Source of the DNA: an uncultured Verrucomicrobia subdivision 3 bacterium
GTDB lineage: Bacteria; Verrucomicrobiota; Verrucomicrobiia; Limisphaerales; UBA11358
Length of the DNA: 64,000 bases
Assembly: GCA_903872345.1 (NCBI GenBank)
Contig: CAIQKM010000166.1
Coordinates: 1-64,000, forward strand
Reading direction: 5' to 3'
Part shown: piece after piece, positions 35,672 through 44,969 of the stretch
How positions within the stretch are numbered: the stretch's first letter is position 1
How the letters are laid out: every line of letters begins with the position of its first letter
Made by a program: the position numbers and the translations under genes
The notes under the pieces: generated by a model
Seen by the model: only the letters and a program-made list of their open reading frames with translations
Told to the model about the DNA's origin: nothing
The model's database searches: none

Positions 35672-37746
35672 CACCAATTGCGCCCGTTCTTTTTCTTGGG
35701 CTCCGCCTGCGTATCGCTCACGGACAGCTTCCGGCTCAAATCCGAATGCAACGACGACAGCAACTGCATCGCCTCATCCGGCGTCAGCGCCTGCTGCTGG
35801 CCTTCGTTGCCCTGGTTTTCCTGCCCATTGGGATCCGTTTTTTTCGGCTCATCACCGTCATCCTCATCGCCCCCCTTGCCGCCTTTGCCGGGATCATCGC
35901 CGGGCATTTTCTTTTTAAGCGCATCCATCTTCCCCTTCAAATCCTGCTTCAATTTTCCCAGCATTTGCATCATGGCCGCCATTTGCTGCTGCTGTTTTTT
36001 CAACGCCTGCAGATTCCGGTCCACAATGTCGGCATTAAACTTCGCGTTCTCGTAATTGGGTTTCAGTTCGACCGCGCTTTTGAAATCCCCCCAGGAACGC
36101 AGCCAGCGCGCCATCACCTTGTCATTGGTGTCCATGGCATTTTTCACCGCCGTCTGCATCTGTTTCAGACTGTGCGAGGTCAGGCGGCCAAACTGATACG
36201 CCTCCATGATTTCCGAAAGATCATCCGCCGCCAGCGCGGCATCGGCGCGCTTGATGGCCGCACTTCCGAGCCGCTGGTTCGGTCCCGCCTCGTTGGCCAG
36301 GTCGCCCGCTTTCGGCGCATTTTTCAGCATCTCCTGCCCCGCGCGAAAACGCACATAGCCCAAATTGTACAACCCCGCCGGCTGGAGCGCCCCGTCATCC
36401 TCGGTCACCGCCGCATCCAGCGCCGTCTCCGCATCATGCAGATTCTTGTCTTTCAGCTTTTGCGTCCCCTGATTGAACAGCTCGCGGGAAGTCAGCGGCT
36501 TGTCAGTGTCATTCTCCGCCGCCCGCACACCGGCTGACAAAAATAGCAGGGTGACTAGCAATGGCAGCTTATGACTTGCTTCCTCTAATAACGATTTGCC
36601 CGCCGGTGCGACCGATCCGGCGACAGGTCTTTCCCCAGGCGCTGGAACCGTTTCCCCCTCTCCCCGGGGGAGAGGGCCGGGGTGAGGGCGAGCGTCAAAC
36701 CTTTCAAACCATAATCCTCCCCCGTGTAACCTCCGCCTTGTCCCCAGCAACGACTCCACCACCACCAAAATCAATACCACCGCCACCGGCACCTGAAAAT
36801 GATCCACGCCTTCCTTGCGGGTGGAAACAAACGCCCGGATGCCTTCCTCGTTTTCCAGCACCGACCGGATGCGATTCAGCCCCTGCCCCAGCGGCCCCAG
36901 CGGCTGGTATGTTCCGTGCGTGGCCTCCGCAATCGCCCGCATCGTCGGCTCATCCAGCCGGCTCACCACGATCTGCCCCTGCGAATCGCGCAGCGGCGTC
37001 CGGTTGCCCTGCGCATCCGTCACCACCAGTTCGCTGCCGGACGCCGTACCCACGCCCACTGTGAAAATCAGCACGTTTTTCGTCGCCAGCTCTTTGGCGC
37101 TCTGAATGCTCGCCTTCTCCAAATCTTCGCCGTCGGAAATCAGCACCAGAATCTTGCGCCGGTCGTTTTTCTCCACCGCCGCGTAGCCCTCGGCCAGCGC
37201 GCGGCCAATGTCCGTGCCTGGCACGGGAATCGTTGAATCATCCACTGCATTCAACGCGTCGCGGAACGAGTCATAGTCGAACGTCAGCGGACATTGCAAA
37301 AACGCCTGTCCCGCGAACGCCACCAGGCCCACGCGCCCGTGGCTGTAATGCTGCACAAAATCATTGATTGCCAGCTTGGCCCGGCCAATCCGGCTCGGCT
37401 TCACATCCGGCGCCTGCATGCTCGCCGAACAGTCCAGCAGAAACACCACATCCTCGCCCAGCGACTCGGACTTTTCCTCGCGTTCACCCCACTGCGGCCG
37501 CGCCATGGCCAGTCCGATCACAAACACCGCCACCACCAGCAACGCCTGTTTAATATGACGCCGGCGCGCACTGTGTCCCCGCAGCATGGCTTCCAGAAAT
37601 TCCGGGGCCGCCAGCCGCGCCAGTTGCCAGCGCCGCGCCCGGCGGGCATAAAACATCAACGCTACCAGCAGCACCGGCCCCAGCAACGCCAGCGCCAGCC
37701 AGGCCGGCTCGGCAAAATGCGGATGGGAAATATCCGGCAGCGTCAT
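35671..37746 (-). CDS. BatB-BatC fusion: von Willebrand A domain plus TPR
   Basis: Residues 1-345 are a BatB-like protein: two membrane helices (17-34, 66-82), a VWA domain with an intact MIDAS (DCSAS, Asp105/Ser107/Ser109; TDIGRA; SDGED) and a helix near 319-335. Residues 346-390 are a linker containing [13 protein letters not shown], the translation of a common intergenic repeat. Residues 394-409 ([16 protein letters not shown]) look like an internal signal peptide, and the rest is BatC-like: TPR helices and a Gln/Lys/Gly/Asp-rich low-complexity tail. In most genomes batB and batC are separate. I use ATG 37746, which overlaps the batA stop by four bases. Confidence 0.88.
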   Translation of the reverse strand: MTLPDISHPHFAEPAWLALALLGPVLLVALMFYARRARRWQLARLAAPEFLEAMLRGHSARRRHIKQALLVVAVFVIGLAMARPQWGEREEKSESLGEDVVFLLDCSASMQAPDVKPSRIGRAKLAINDFVQHYSHGRVGLVAFAGQAFLQCPLTFDYDSFRDALNAVDDSTIPVPGTDIGRALAEGYAAVEKNDRRKILVLISDGEDLEKASIQSAKELATKNVLIFTVGVGTASGSELVVTDAQGNRTPLRDSQGQIVVSRLDEPTMRAIAEATHGTYQPLGPLGQGLNRIRSVLENEEGIRAFVSTRKEGVDHFQVPVAVVLILVVVESLLGTRRRLHGGGLWFERFDARPHPGPLPRGEGETVPAPGERPVAGSVAPAGKSLLEEASHKLPLLVTLLFLSAGVRAAENDTDKPLTSRELFNQGTQKLKDKNLHDAETALDAAVTEDDGALQPAGLYNLGYVRFRAGQEMLKNAPKAGDLANEAGPNQRLGSAAIKRADAALAADDLSEIMEAYQFGRLTSHSLKQMQTAVKNAMDTNDKVMARWLRSWGDFKSAVELKPNYENAKFNADIVDRNLQALKKQQQQMAAMMQMLGKLKQDLKGKMDALKKKMPGDDPGKGGKGGDEDDGDEPKKTDPNGQENQGNEGQQQALTPDEAMQLLSSLHSDLSRKLSVSDTQAEPKKKNGRNW
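36654..36689. repeat. Palindromic repeat inside the batB-batC joint
   Basis: CCCTCTCCCC / GGGGGAGAGGG (36656-36676) is a near-perfect palindrome followed by CCGGGGTGAGGGCG. This is the well-known intergenic repeat translated as [11 protein letters not shown]. Here it is in frame within a coding sequence, exactly between two domains that are otherwise separate genes. Confidence 0.8.
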
Positions 37747-38783
37747 GGAATCCTCCTGAGCCAGGTCGCGGCCAGTATCAGTTCCAGCGCCAGCGCGCCC
37801 AGCGCCGCGCCCAAGGGCCACTGATACAGCGGCGTGTGCTGCGTAAACCGCCGCAGCTTCACGTCCGTCTTTTCCAGCCGGTTGATGTCATCGTAAATCC
37901 CCGCCAGCTCCGACTGGTTCGTCGCGCGATAATTCTTCCCGTGCGTCACGTGAGCCATCTGCGTCAGCACCGTGTAATTTGCCGGCTGCAACGTAATGGT
38001 GGGAATAATGTCCCCGCGCGCATCCAGTCGCAGCACGCCGGTGGCCGGATCAAACGCCGGCAGCCGGCACGGCGTTTCCTGACCAATACCAATGGTGTAA
38101 ATCTTGATGCCCAGCGCCGCCGCCAAATCCGCCGCCGGCAACGGATCAATCTCGCCCGCGTTGTTGTCGCCGTCCGTCAGCAAAATGATGATCTTGCTCT
38201 TGCTGTTTTTGATCGTGCTCAGCCGTTTCACCGCCGAGGCCGTGGCGTCGCCAATTGCCGTGCCAAGGTCATGCACCGTGCCAATATGTACCCGGTTCAG
38301 ATTCGCCACCACCCAGTCATGATTGAGCGTCAGCGGGCTGGCCGTGTAAGGTTCCCCGGAAAAAACGATCAACCCCAGCCGGTCGCTCACCCGCCGCTGA
38401 ATAAAATCCCGCAGCACCGACTGCGCAATGCTGAACCTCGTGATGCGCTCGCTGGGTTTGCCCATGTCAATGGACATCATGGACCACGACACGTCCACCA
38501 GCAAAACGATGTCCACGCCGCTCGCCTGCACCTCCGTCTGTTCGCGGGAAATGCGCGGACCCGCGAGTGTCACGATTAGCAATGCCGCCATGAGCAGCCG
38601 CAGGAAAAACAGCAGCCGCCCCGCACCCGACCGCGCCGGCCGCCCCGCCGACCGGGCCAGCTCCGCGCTCGAAAACCGCAGCGCCGACAGTTTCCCCACC
38701 CGGCCGCGCAACACCGCATACACCGGCAGCAGGCCCAGCAGGCCCAGCACCCACGGCGTTTGAAATTCAAAATGAGGCATCAT
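37743..38783 (-). CDS. batA: BatA-like von Willebrand A domain protein
   Basis: A membrane helix (8-25) and a second (56-75) are followed by a VWA domain with the MIDAS residues DVSWSM (Asp97/Ser99/Ser101), LGTAIGDA and TDGDNN, and by a final helix near 322-340. This fits BatA, which binds divalent metal through MIDAS and is anchored with BatB. The residues 240-285 are an insertion relative to BatB. Start ATG overlaps the upstream stop (ATGA). Role in oxidative stress is known for Bacteroides Bat operons; in this lineage it is inferred. Confidence 0.9.
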   Translation of the reverse strand: MMPHFEFQTPWVLGLLGLLPVYAVLRGRVGKLSALRFSSAELARSAGRPARSGAGRLLFFLRLLMAALLIVTLAGPRISREQTEVQASGVDIVLLVDVSWSMMSIDMGKPSERITRFSIAQSVLRDFIQRRVSDRLGLIVFSGEPYTASPLTLNHDWVVANLNRVHIGTVHDLGTAIGDATASAVKRLSTIKNSKSKIIILLTDGDNNAGEIDPLPAADLAAALGIKIYTIGIGQETPCRLPAFDPATGVLRLDARGDIIPTITLQPANYTVLTQMAHVTHGKNYRATNQSELAGIYDDINRLEKTDVKLRRFTQHTPLYQWPLGAALGALALELILAATWLRRIP

Positions 38784-39355
38784 GGCCGACCCTCCCCGGA
38801 GACATTCGCACCCTGCTTGCGCAACTCCGCTTCCCGCGCCGACTCGACCTGCTCCACCAATGTTTGCGCCCGCGCCACCAGCTTCAGCGGCTCCACCACC
38901 GGCACATCGGAAAATTTAAGCCGGTTGCACTCGCGCAACAGCGCAATCACCTCCGCCTTCACCGCCGCCTCCAGCCACAGCGCCAGGCCCGGCAGTTGCG
39001 CCGCAATCTCCTCCGGTGTCAGTTCCGCTCGCGCCAGCGCCGGCACCGCCGCCGCCAGATAATTCCGCAGCACTCGCGACACCTGCCCCGCCAGCGCCCC
39101 GTCTTCCGGCAGCTTGGCCAGCATGAAAAGATTTTGCCGCGCCACCTCCACCGGCGGCACCAGGCTCACCAGCCGGGGACGCCGCCACCACCAGATCAGA
39201 AAAATCGCCGCCACCAGCAACACCGCCCCGCCAAAACCAACCGCCCCCTGATGCGCTTCCAGAAACGTCGGCGGAATGGGATTCTCCGGCGGACGCAGGT
39301 CCGGAATCGCCTCGCCCAGCAGGGCGGAAAAAATGGAAGTTGCCGGGGAAAGCAT
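38780..39355 (-). CDS. Single-helix membrane protein of the Bat operon (DUF4381-like)
   Basis: One membrane helix (about residues 42-58, GAVLLVAAIFLIWWW) follows an exported N-terminal stretch; the remaining 130 residues are helical and cytoplasmic with ARAELTPEEIAAQLP and ALLRECNRLKFS. Length and position between DUF58 and BatA fit the DUF4381 family. The start at ATG 39355 lies two bases after the DUF58 stop; a GTG 18 bases upstream is in frame. It overlaps batA by four bases. Confidence 0.75.
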   Translation of the reverse strand: MLSPATSIFSALLGEAIPDLRPPENPIPPTFLEAHQGAVGFGGAVLLVAAIFLIWWWRRPRLVSLVPPVEVARQNLFMLAKLPEDGALAGQVSRVLRNYLAAAVPALARAELTPEEIAAQLPGLALWLEAAVKAEVIALLRECNRLKFSDVPVVEPLKLVARAQTLVEQVESAREAELRKQGANVSGEGRP

Positions 39356-39357
39356 GA

Positions 39358-40257
39358 TCAACTGCGCCGCCACCGGCGGTGTTCAAAAAAATGCTGCAAC
39401 AACGGCGCAAACGGCCGCCCCGTCTCCAGCCGCAACGTATCCACGCCCTCGCGCTGCCAGCCAAGTTCCAACGCCGCCAATCGTTCCGCATTGACCGTCG
39501 CGTACTGTTCGCGAACCGCCGCGCGCCCCAGATTCAGCTCCACCAGTTCGCCCGTCTCCGCATCCTCCAGCGTGATCAGCCCCGCATCCGGCAGCTCCGC
39601 TTCGCGCGGATCATGCAGATGCAGGCAGATCAAATCATGCCGCGCATTGGTCTGGCCGATGGCCCGCGCCATTTCATGATCCGCCGGCTGCAAAAAGTCG
39701 CTCAATAAAAACACCATGGACCGGTGGCCCAGCCGGTGATTGGCATGCTTCAGCGCCACCCCCACATTGGTGCCGCGCTGTTTCGGCTCGAAAAATAAAA
39801 TTTCCCGCAGCACCCGCAGCAGATGCCGCCGCCCCTTGGCCGGCGGCACAAACAGTTCCACCTCCTGCGTGAACAGCAGCAAACCCACCTTGTCCCCGCT
39901 CCGCGCCGCCGCGAAGGCCAGCGTGCCCGCCACTTCCGCCGCGAGTTGACGTTTGCTGCGCTGCGTGGACCCAAATTCGCCCGAGGCCGAGACATCCACC
40001 ACCAGAATCATCGTCAGCTCGCGTTCCTCGCGATAGCGCTTCACAAACGGACGCCCCATGCGGTTTGTCACGTTCCAGTCGATGTGCCGCACATCGTCGC
40101 CCGGCACATACTCGCGCAACTCCTCGAAATCCATGCCCCGCCCCTTGTACGAGGTCAGGTACGCGCCCACCATGGCGTCGTTGGCCAGCCGGCTGGCGGC
40201 CACCTCCACCTTGCGCACGGTCTCGATCAGATCAGCTAGTGCCTGTTCGCGATTCAT
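39358..40257 (-). CDS. DUF58 domain protein
   Basis: The family signature is clear: GRGMDFEELREYVPGDDVRHIDWN near residues 39-62 (shown in part), followed by a VWA-like fold with VVDVSASGEFG and SDFLQPAD. DUF58 proteins are the usual partner of MoxR ATPases and are thought to act in metal insertion or protein maturation. It has no membrane segment. It is 132 bases downstream of moxR and two bases ahead of the next gene. Confidence 0.92.
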   Translation of the reverse strand: MNREQALADLIETVRKVEVAASRLANDAMVGAYLTSYKGRGMDFEELREYVPGDDVRHIDWNVTNRMGRPFVKRYREERELTMILVVDVSASGEFGSTQRSKRQLAAEVAGTLAFAAARSGDKVGLLLFTQEVELFVPPAKGRRHLLRVLREILFFEPKQRGTNVGVALKHANHRLGHRSMVFLLSDFLQPADHEMARAIGQTNARHDLICLHLHDPREAELPDAGLITLEDAETGELVELNLGRAAVREQYATVNAERLAALELGWQREGVDTLRLETGRPFAPLLQHFFEHRRWRRS

Positions 40258-40389
40258 GTCGAATGTGCCGGAAAAAGAAATCCGTCCTGAACTTCGTCTT
40301 CCAAATTACAGGAAGTGAACGATAAAGGCAGCCTCCACACCTTTGTGATCTCTGTGTTCTCTGCGGTCATTAGATCCGGGAAGTGAAAT

Positions 40390-41445
40390 TCATGGCACCG
40401 GGATGGTGTCGAATATCTTCTTGATGATGGTCTCCGTCGTCACGCCCTGCGACTCCGCCTCGTACGACAAAATAATCCGGTGCCGCAGCACGTCCGGCCC
40501 GATGGTCTTGATGTCTTGCGGCGTCACGTAACCGCGCCCTTGCAGCAAGGCCCACGCCCGCGCCGCCAGTGTCAGCGCAATCGTCGCGCGCGGCGAGGCG
40601 CCGAACTGGATGAAATGTTTCAAATCCAGCTTGTAATCCGCCGGTTGCCGGGTGGCGAAGACAATCTTCACGATATAATTGCGCACATCCTCATGCACCT
40701 GAATCTGGTCCACCAGCTCGCGCGTGCTCAGAATTTCCGCAATCGTCACCAGCGGCCGCACCTTGGGATTCGCCCGCGTAAACGCCATCGTGTCCAGAAT
40801 CTTCCGCTCCTCCGCAAAATCCGGATACCCGATCACCACCTTGAGCATGAAGCGATCCACCTGCGCCTCCGGCAGCGGATACGTGCCCTCCTGATCAATC
40901 GGATTCTCCGTGGCCAGCACCAGAAACGGCGAGGGCAGCGGCAGCGTCCGACCACCCAGCGTCACCTGCCGCTCCTGCATTGCCTCCAGCAGCGCGCTCT
41001 GCACCTTCGCCGGCGCGCGGTTGATTTCATCCGCCAGCACCAGGTTCGCAAACACCGGCCCCTTGGTGGCGCTGTACTTGCGCTCCTGCGGATCGTAAAT
41101 CAGCGTGCCGATGATGTCGGCCGGCAGCAGGTCGGGGGTAAATTGAATGCGGCTGAACTCCGCGTGAATCGCCGAGGCCAGCGTCCGCGCCGCCAGCGTC
41201 TTGGCCAGACCGGGCACGCCTTCCAGCAGCACATGGCCGTTGGCGAGCAACCCCACCAGCAGCCGGTCCACCAGATATTGCTGGCCCACGATGGTATTGG
41301 CAATTTCGGCGCGCAACCGGCCAATCCAGGCCGAGGTCGCCGCAATCCGCGCATCCAGTTCCGCTGGCGACAGCGCCACCGGTGCCACCGGTGCAGCGGA
41401 GACCGTGTTTCCTTCATTTTCTTGACTCATACGGGTATCAGACAT
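40390..41445 (-). CDS. moxR: MoxR-family AAA+ ATPase
   Basis: A chaperone-like AAA+ ATPase. Walker A is GVPGLAKT (near 79-86), Walker B VLADEINRAPAKVQSALLEA (near 134-153), and the sensor-like ATENPIDQEGTYPLPEAQVD and C-terminal GASPRATIAL are typical of MoxR. The first 30 residues are an Ala/Pro-rich extension. It heads the seven-gene Bat operon and would remodel the VWA proteins encoded downstream. The 132-base gap after it is the only sizeable gap in the operon and might contain a second promoter. Confidence 0.94.
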   Translation of the reverse strand: MSDTRMSQENEGNTVSAAPVAPVALSPAELDARIAATSAWIGRLRAEIANTIVGQQYLVDRLLVGLLANGHVLLEGVPGLAKTLAARTLASAIHAEFSRIQFTPDLLPADIIGTLIYDPQERKYSATKGPVFANLVLADEINRAPAKVQSALLEAMQERQVTLGGRTLPLPSPFLVLATENPIDQEGTYPLPEAQVDRFMLKVVIGYPDFAEERKILDTMAFTRANPKVRPLVTIAEILSTRELVDQIQVHEDVRNYIVKIVFATRQPADYKLDLKHFIQFGASPRATIALTLAARAWALLQGRGYVTPQDIKTIGPDVLRHRIILSYEAESQGVTTETIIKKIFDTIPVP

Positions 41446-41770
41446 TTATGGTGCGCCATATTATGTGAACCATTCGGGCGCATAAAGCAAATGGTGAGGG
41501 TTTTTCGTCTCCCCGAAAGGCAACCCAGTCCCTGCCACTGCCCCTGATCCGTCCAACGCTCGGAGCGCCGGCTTGTAGCCGGCTTTGCGCGTCCATTCCA
41601 GCCAAACGGGTGGAAAGAAACAACCGCATGCGAGATGCGTGAGGTGTAAGCCGGTCACAGACCGGCGCTCCGGACGGGGCCTGCCACGCCCCCACCCGTC
41701 TGGCAATCGTCATTTTGTCTTTGCGCTTTGACTTTTCCTCGCAAGACAAATCGCTAACATAGCCAAACTC
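41446..41770. other. Divergent intergenic region moxR-hrpB
   Basis: This 325-base gap between divergent genes holds the 110-bp element at 41562-41671. The rest, especially 41700-41765 with the AT-rich TTTTGTCTTTGCGCTTTGAC, is the likely promoter region for hrpB. No gene is present. Confidence 0.5.
41562..41671. repeat. 110-bp element with GGAGCGCCGG terminal repeats, copy 2
   Basis: The ends GGAGCGCCGG and CCGGCGCTCC are in inverted orientation, each part of a short hairpin (GCCGGCTTGTAGCCGGC; GCCGGTCACAGACCGGC). Its reverse complement aligns end to end with 13789-13899. Confidence 0.8.
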
Positions 41771-44308
41771 ATGTCCGGACGTTTGCCCATTTACGAAATT
41801 GAACACGACATCATTGACCGCCTGCAATCTGACAAGCGGCTGATCCTGTCCGCGCCCACCGGCTCCGGCAAATCCACCCAGGTGCCGCAGATGATCCTGA
41901 AGCACGGTCTTGCCGGCAACGGCCAGATCGTCGTCCTCCAACCCCGCCGCCTCGCCACTCGTCTGCTCGCCGCCCGCGTGGCCCACGAGCTTGGCGTAAA
42001 ACTCGGCGAAGAAGTCGGCTACCAGATCCGCTTCGAGAACTGCACCTCCGCCCGCACCAAAATCCGCTTCGTCACCGAAGGCGTGCTGCTGCGCCAGATG
42101 ATTGACGACCCGGAATTGCGCGGCGTCTCCGCCATCCTTTTCGACGAATTTCACGAACGCCACCTCTACGGCGACATCACGCTGGCACGCGCCCTGGATC
42201 AGCAGGAAAAGTTGCGGCCCGATCTAATGCTCGTCGTCATGTCCGCCACGCTGAACGCCGGCGAGCTAACCAAATATCTCTCGCCCTGCGCCACCTTGTC
42301 CTCGGCAGGCCGCACCTACCCGGTGGAAGTGGAATACCTGCCGAACCGCCAGGGACCGAACGCTCCGCCGGTCTGGGAGCAGGCCGCCGAAGAATTCTCC
42401 CGCTACGTCCATCACGGCGGCGAAGGCGATGTGCTCGTTTTCATGCCCGGCGGCTTTGAAATTTCGCAGACCATCGAAGCCATCCGCCACACGTCCGAAG
42501 CCAAGGGCTTTGTCGTCCTGCCCCTGCACGGCGAATTGCAGCCCAAGGATCAGGACGCCGCCGTGGCCCGCTACGAACAGCGCAAGGTCGTCGTGGCCAC
42601 CAATGTGGCCGAAACGAGCATCACCATTGATGGCGTGCGCCTCGTGATTGACTCCGGCCTCGCCCGCGTGGCGCGCTACGATGCCAATCGCGGCATCAAC
42701 ACGCTGCTTATCGACAAAATTTCGCAGGCAAACGCCGACCAACGGACCGGTCGCGCCGGCCGTACCGCCCCCGGCAAATGCGTGCGCCTGTGGTCGCGGC
42801 CGGAACACGATGAACGTCCCCCGCACGAGATGCCGGAAATCCGCCGGCTCGACCTCGCCGAAGTGGTGCTCACCCTAAAAGCGGCGGGTGTGGACAACTT
42901 GCGCACGTTCCGCTGGCTGGAAAAGCCGGATGAAATTTCTCTGACCCACGCCGAGGAATTGCTGGCCGACCTCGGGGCCATTGACCACGCCGGCATCATC
43001 ACCGCCATCGGCCGCAAGATGCTCGCCTTTCCATTGCACCCGCGCTACGCCCGCATGTTGCTGGCCGCCCAGGAATACAAGTGCGTCCATCAGGCCTGCC
43101 TCATCGCCGCGCTCACGCAAGGCCGCGACCTCCTGCTCCGCAATCCCGGCCGCGAGGTGGAGTCCGCCCGCGAAGACCTCTTCGGCGACCAGGCCGGCTC
43201 CGATTTCTGGGTCGTCATGCGCGCGTGGAGTTACGCCTTCAACAACCAGTTCCGCATGGATGTCTGCCGCAAGCTGGGCATTCACGCCATTACCGCCAAA
43301 CAGGTTGGCCCACTATTCGAACAATTTCTCCGCATCGCCAAGGATGAAGGTCTCGACACCCGCCCCAACGAGGTGAAGGACGAGGTCATGCAGAAGTGCA
43401 TTCTGATCGGGTTCAGCGACCGCGTAGGCCGCCGGCTGGATCAGGGCACCCTGCGCTGCGAACTCGTCCACGGCCGGCGCGGCGTGCTCGCCCGCGAAAG
43501 CCGCGTGCAGCACAGCCCCCTCTTTGTCGTCGCCGAAATCCGCGAGGTGGAAGGCCGTGACCGCGAGGTGAACACCATTCTCTCCCTCGCCACCGCCATC
43601 GAGGCCGACTGGCTGCGCGAATTATTCCCCGAAGACATCAAGAGCGAGGTGAAAGTGGAATTTGACGCCCAGCAAAAGCGCGTCCTCGCCGCCGAATTGC
43701 TGCGTTTCCGCGATCTGGCTCTGGCGGCCAAGCGCATTGATCCCCCGCCCGCCGATGCCGCCGCCAGCCTGTTGGCCCAGGAAGTCCGCGCCGGACGCCT
43801 CCTGCTGCCGAACTGGGACCACAGCGTTGAGCAATGGCTCGCGCGCCTGGATCTGCTCTGCAAACACTGCGCCGATTTGCAACTGCCCGCCATTACCGAA
43901 GAGGACAAGCAGGCCGTCATCGAACAACTCTGCCACGGAGCCGTCAGCTACAAGGACATCAAGGAACGCGAAGTAAAACCCGTCGTCATGTCCTGGCTCT
44001 CACACGCCCAGCGCGAACTGCTGGACAAGCACGCTCCGGAACGTCTTACCCTGCCCAACGGCCGCACCCCCAAGGTCAGCTACGAACCCGGCCGCGCGCC
44101 GTTTATTTCGCTCCGCATCCAGGAACTCTACGACGTCAACCAGACGCCCAAGATCGCCCTCGGCCGCGTGCCCGTCACCGTTCACATTCTGACCCCCGGC
44201 ATGAAACCGATCCAAGTCACCCAGGACCTGGCAAACTTCTGGCGCGAGCATTACCCCAAAATCAAATCCGAGCTGGCGCGAAAATATCCGAAACACCTGT
44301 GGCGGTGA
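41771..44308 (+). CDS. hrpB: ATP-dependent RNA helicase HrpB
   Basis: An 845-residue superfamily 2 helicase of the DEAH group. Motif I is APTGSGKST (29-37), motif II is DEFH within ILFDEFHERHLYGD (about 117-130), motif III is MSATL, motif VI QRTGRAGRTAPG (about 321-332). The DEFH box, length and the C-terminal PVTVHILTPGMKPIQVTQDL block fit HrpB. HrpB unwinds RNA but its cellular role is not settled. It stands alone. Confidence 0.93.
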   Translation: MSGRLPIYEIEHDIIDRLQSDKRLILSAPTGSGKSTQVPQMILKHGLAGNGQIVVLQPRRLATRLLAARVAHELGVKLGEEVGYQIRFENCTSARTKIRFVTEGVLLRQMIDDPELRGVSAILFDEFHERHLYGDITLARALDQQEKLRPDLMLVVMSATLNAGELTKYLSPCATLSSAGRTYPVEVEYLPNRQGPNAPPVWEQAAEEFSRYVHHGGEGDVLVFMPGGFEISQTIEAIRHTSEAKGFVVLPLHGELQPKDQDAAVARYEQRKVVVATNVAETSITIDGVRLVIDSGLARVARYDANRGINTLLIDKISQANADQRTGRAGRTAPGKCVRLWSRPEHDERPPHEMPEIRRLDLAEVVLTLKAAGVDNLRTFRWLEKPDEISLTHAEELLADLGAIDHAGIITAIGRKMLAFPLHPRYARMLLAAQEYKCVHQACLIAALTQGRDLLLRNPGREVESAREDLFGDQAGSDFWVVMRAWSYAFNNQFRMDVCRKLGIHAITAKQVGPLFEQFLRIAKDEGLDTRPNEVKDEVMQKCILIGFSDRVGRRLDQGTLRCELVHGRRGVLARESRVQHSPLFVVAEIREVEGRDREVNTILSLATAIEADWLRELFPEDIKSEVKVEFDAQQKRVLAAELLRFRDLALAAKRIDPPPADAAASLLAQEVRAGRLLLPNWDHSVEQWLARLDLLCKHCADLQLPAITEEDKQAVIEQLCHGAVSYKDIKEREVKPVVMSWLSHAQRELLDKHAPERLTLPNGRTPKVSYEPGRAPFISLRIQELYDVNQTPKIALGRVPVTVHILTPGMKPIQVTQDLANFWREHYPKIKSELARKYPKHLWR

Positions 44309-44321
44309 GCGTCCTTACCCA

Positions 44322-44345
44322 GTAGCAGCCGACGTCAGGAGGCTC
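44322..44345. repeat. Single arm of the GTAGCAGCCGACGT repeat
   Basis: Matches 11032-11055 with one substitution (GACGTCAGG instead of GACGTGAGG), beginning 14 bases after the hrpB stop codon. No second arm is nearby, so it cannot form the long hairpin. Confidence 0.85.
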
Positions 44346-44790
44346 ACTCGGGGAATTTGGCGTTTGCCTTGATTAGGCACGATGAGCCTTGATTGCTGGG
44401 ATTTTAACGCAAAGTCGCAAAGGGGGAATGTCAGGTAGGGAGGACAGTCCTCTGCCCGCCGCCGCTCGTCAACCAGAAATCCCGGATTGACCGGGGCGAT
44501 GCCTGCCAATGTAGGCGTTTGGGTTCGCCACAACGGAGCTTCCGTGACGCGCCCCACCTCGTTGGATAAAAATTTCATCGTTTGCCTTGATGAGCCTTGA
44601 TTAAGCACGATTGTTGGGGTTTTTGCCTTGATTGGCCAAATCCAACAGCCACGACCGTGGGGACGGGGCAGAGGAAGGGCGCTGGCATGGCTGCGCAATC
44701 AACCGGAAGACATGTCTCCGGGTGCCAAAGCGGCGTCATGCCGCCGACTCCACAGGGGCGGGCGGGGCAACCGGGCGCGAGACTGGCCGC

Positions 44791-44832
44791 GACGGAAGGT
44801 TTACCATGTAAACTCCAACGGGGTTAATATGG
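44791..44832. repeat. GTTTACATGGTAAAC element, copy 1 (minus orientation)
   Basis: Contains GTTTACCATGTAAAC (44799-44813). Its reverse complement aligns over about 42 bases with 57979-58023: GCCATATTAACCCCGTTGGA against GCTATATTACCACCGTTAGA, then the shared near-palindrome. Confidence 0.75.
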
Positions 44833-44969
44833 CACCAGGGTTTGAAATGTCAAATGGCTTTTTCCGCCGCCGAGGCACATCCTGACACTGCCCCCGAGTT
44901 TAAATAGATGAGCCCCACCTCACTCCGTCCTTCTCCCCATTTGCCAATGGCGGAGAGGGAGGAAACCCG

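Larger units (their letters stand above)
44309..44969. other. Repeat-rich intergenic region after hrpB
   Basis: I see no gene in these 661 bases. They contain a single arm of the 24-bp repeat (44322-44345); two copies of a CCTTGATT-rich motif (44360-44400 and 44580-44637, both with CGTTTGCCTTGAT); the GTTTACCATGTAAAC element (44791-44832); and, at 44878-44970, a degraded copy of the element seen at 60111-60288, starting CCTGACACTGCCCCC and continuing into CCTTCTCCCCATTTGCC. The small open frames here do not look coding. Confidence 0.6.
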
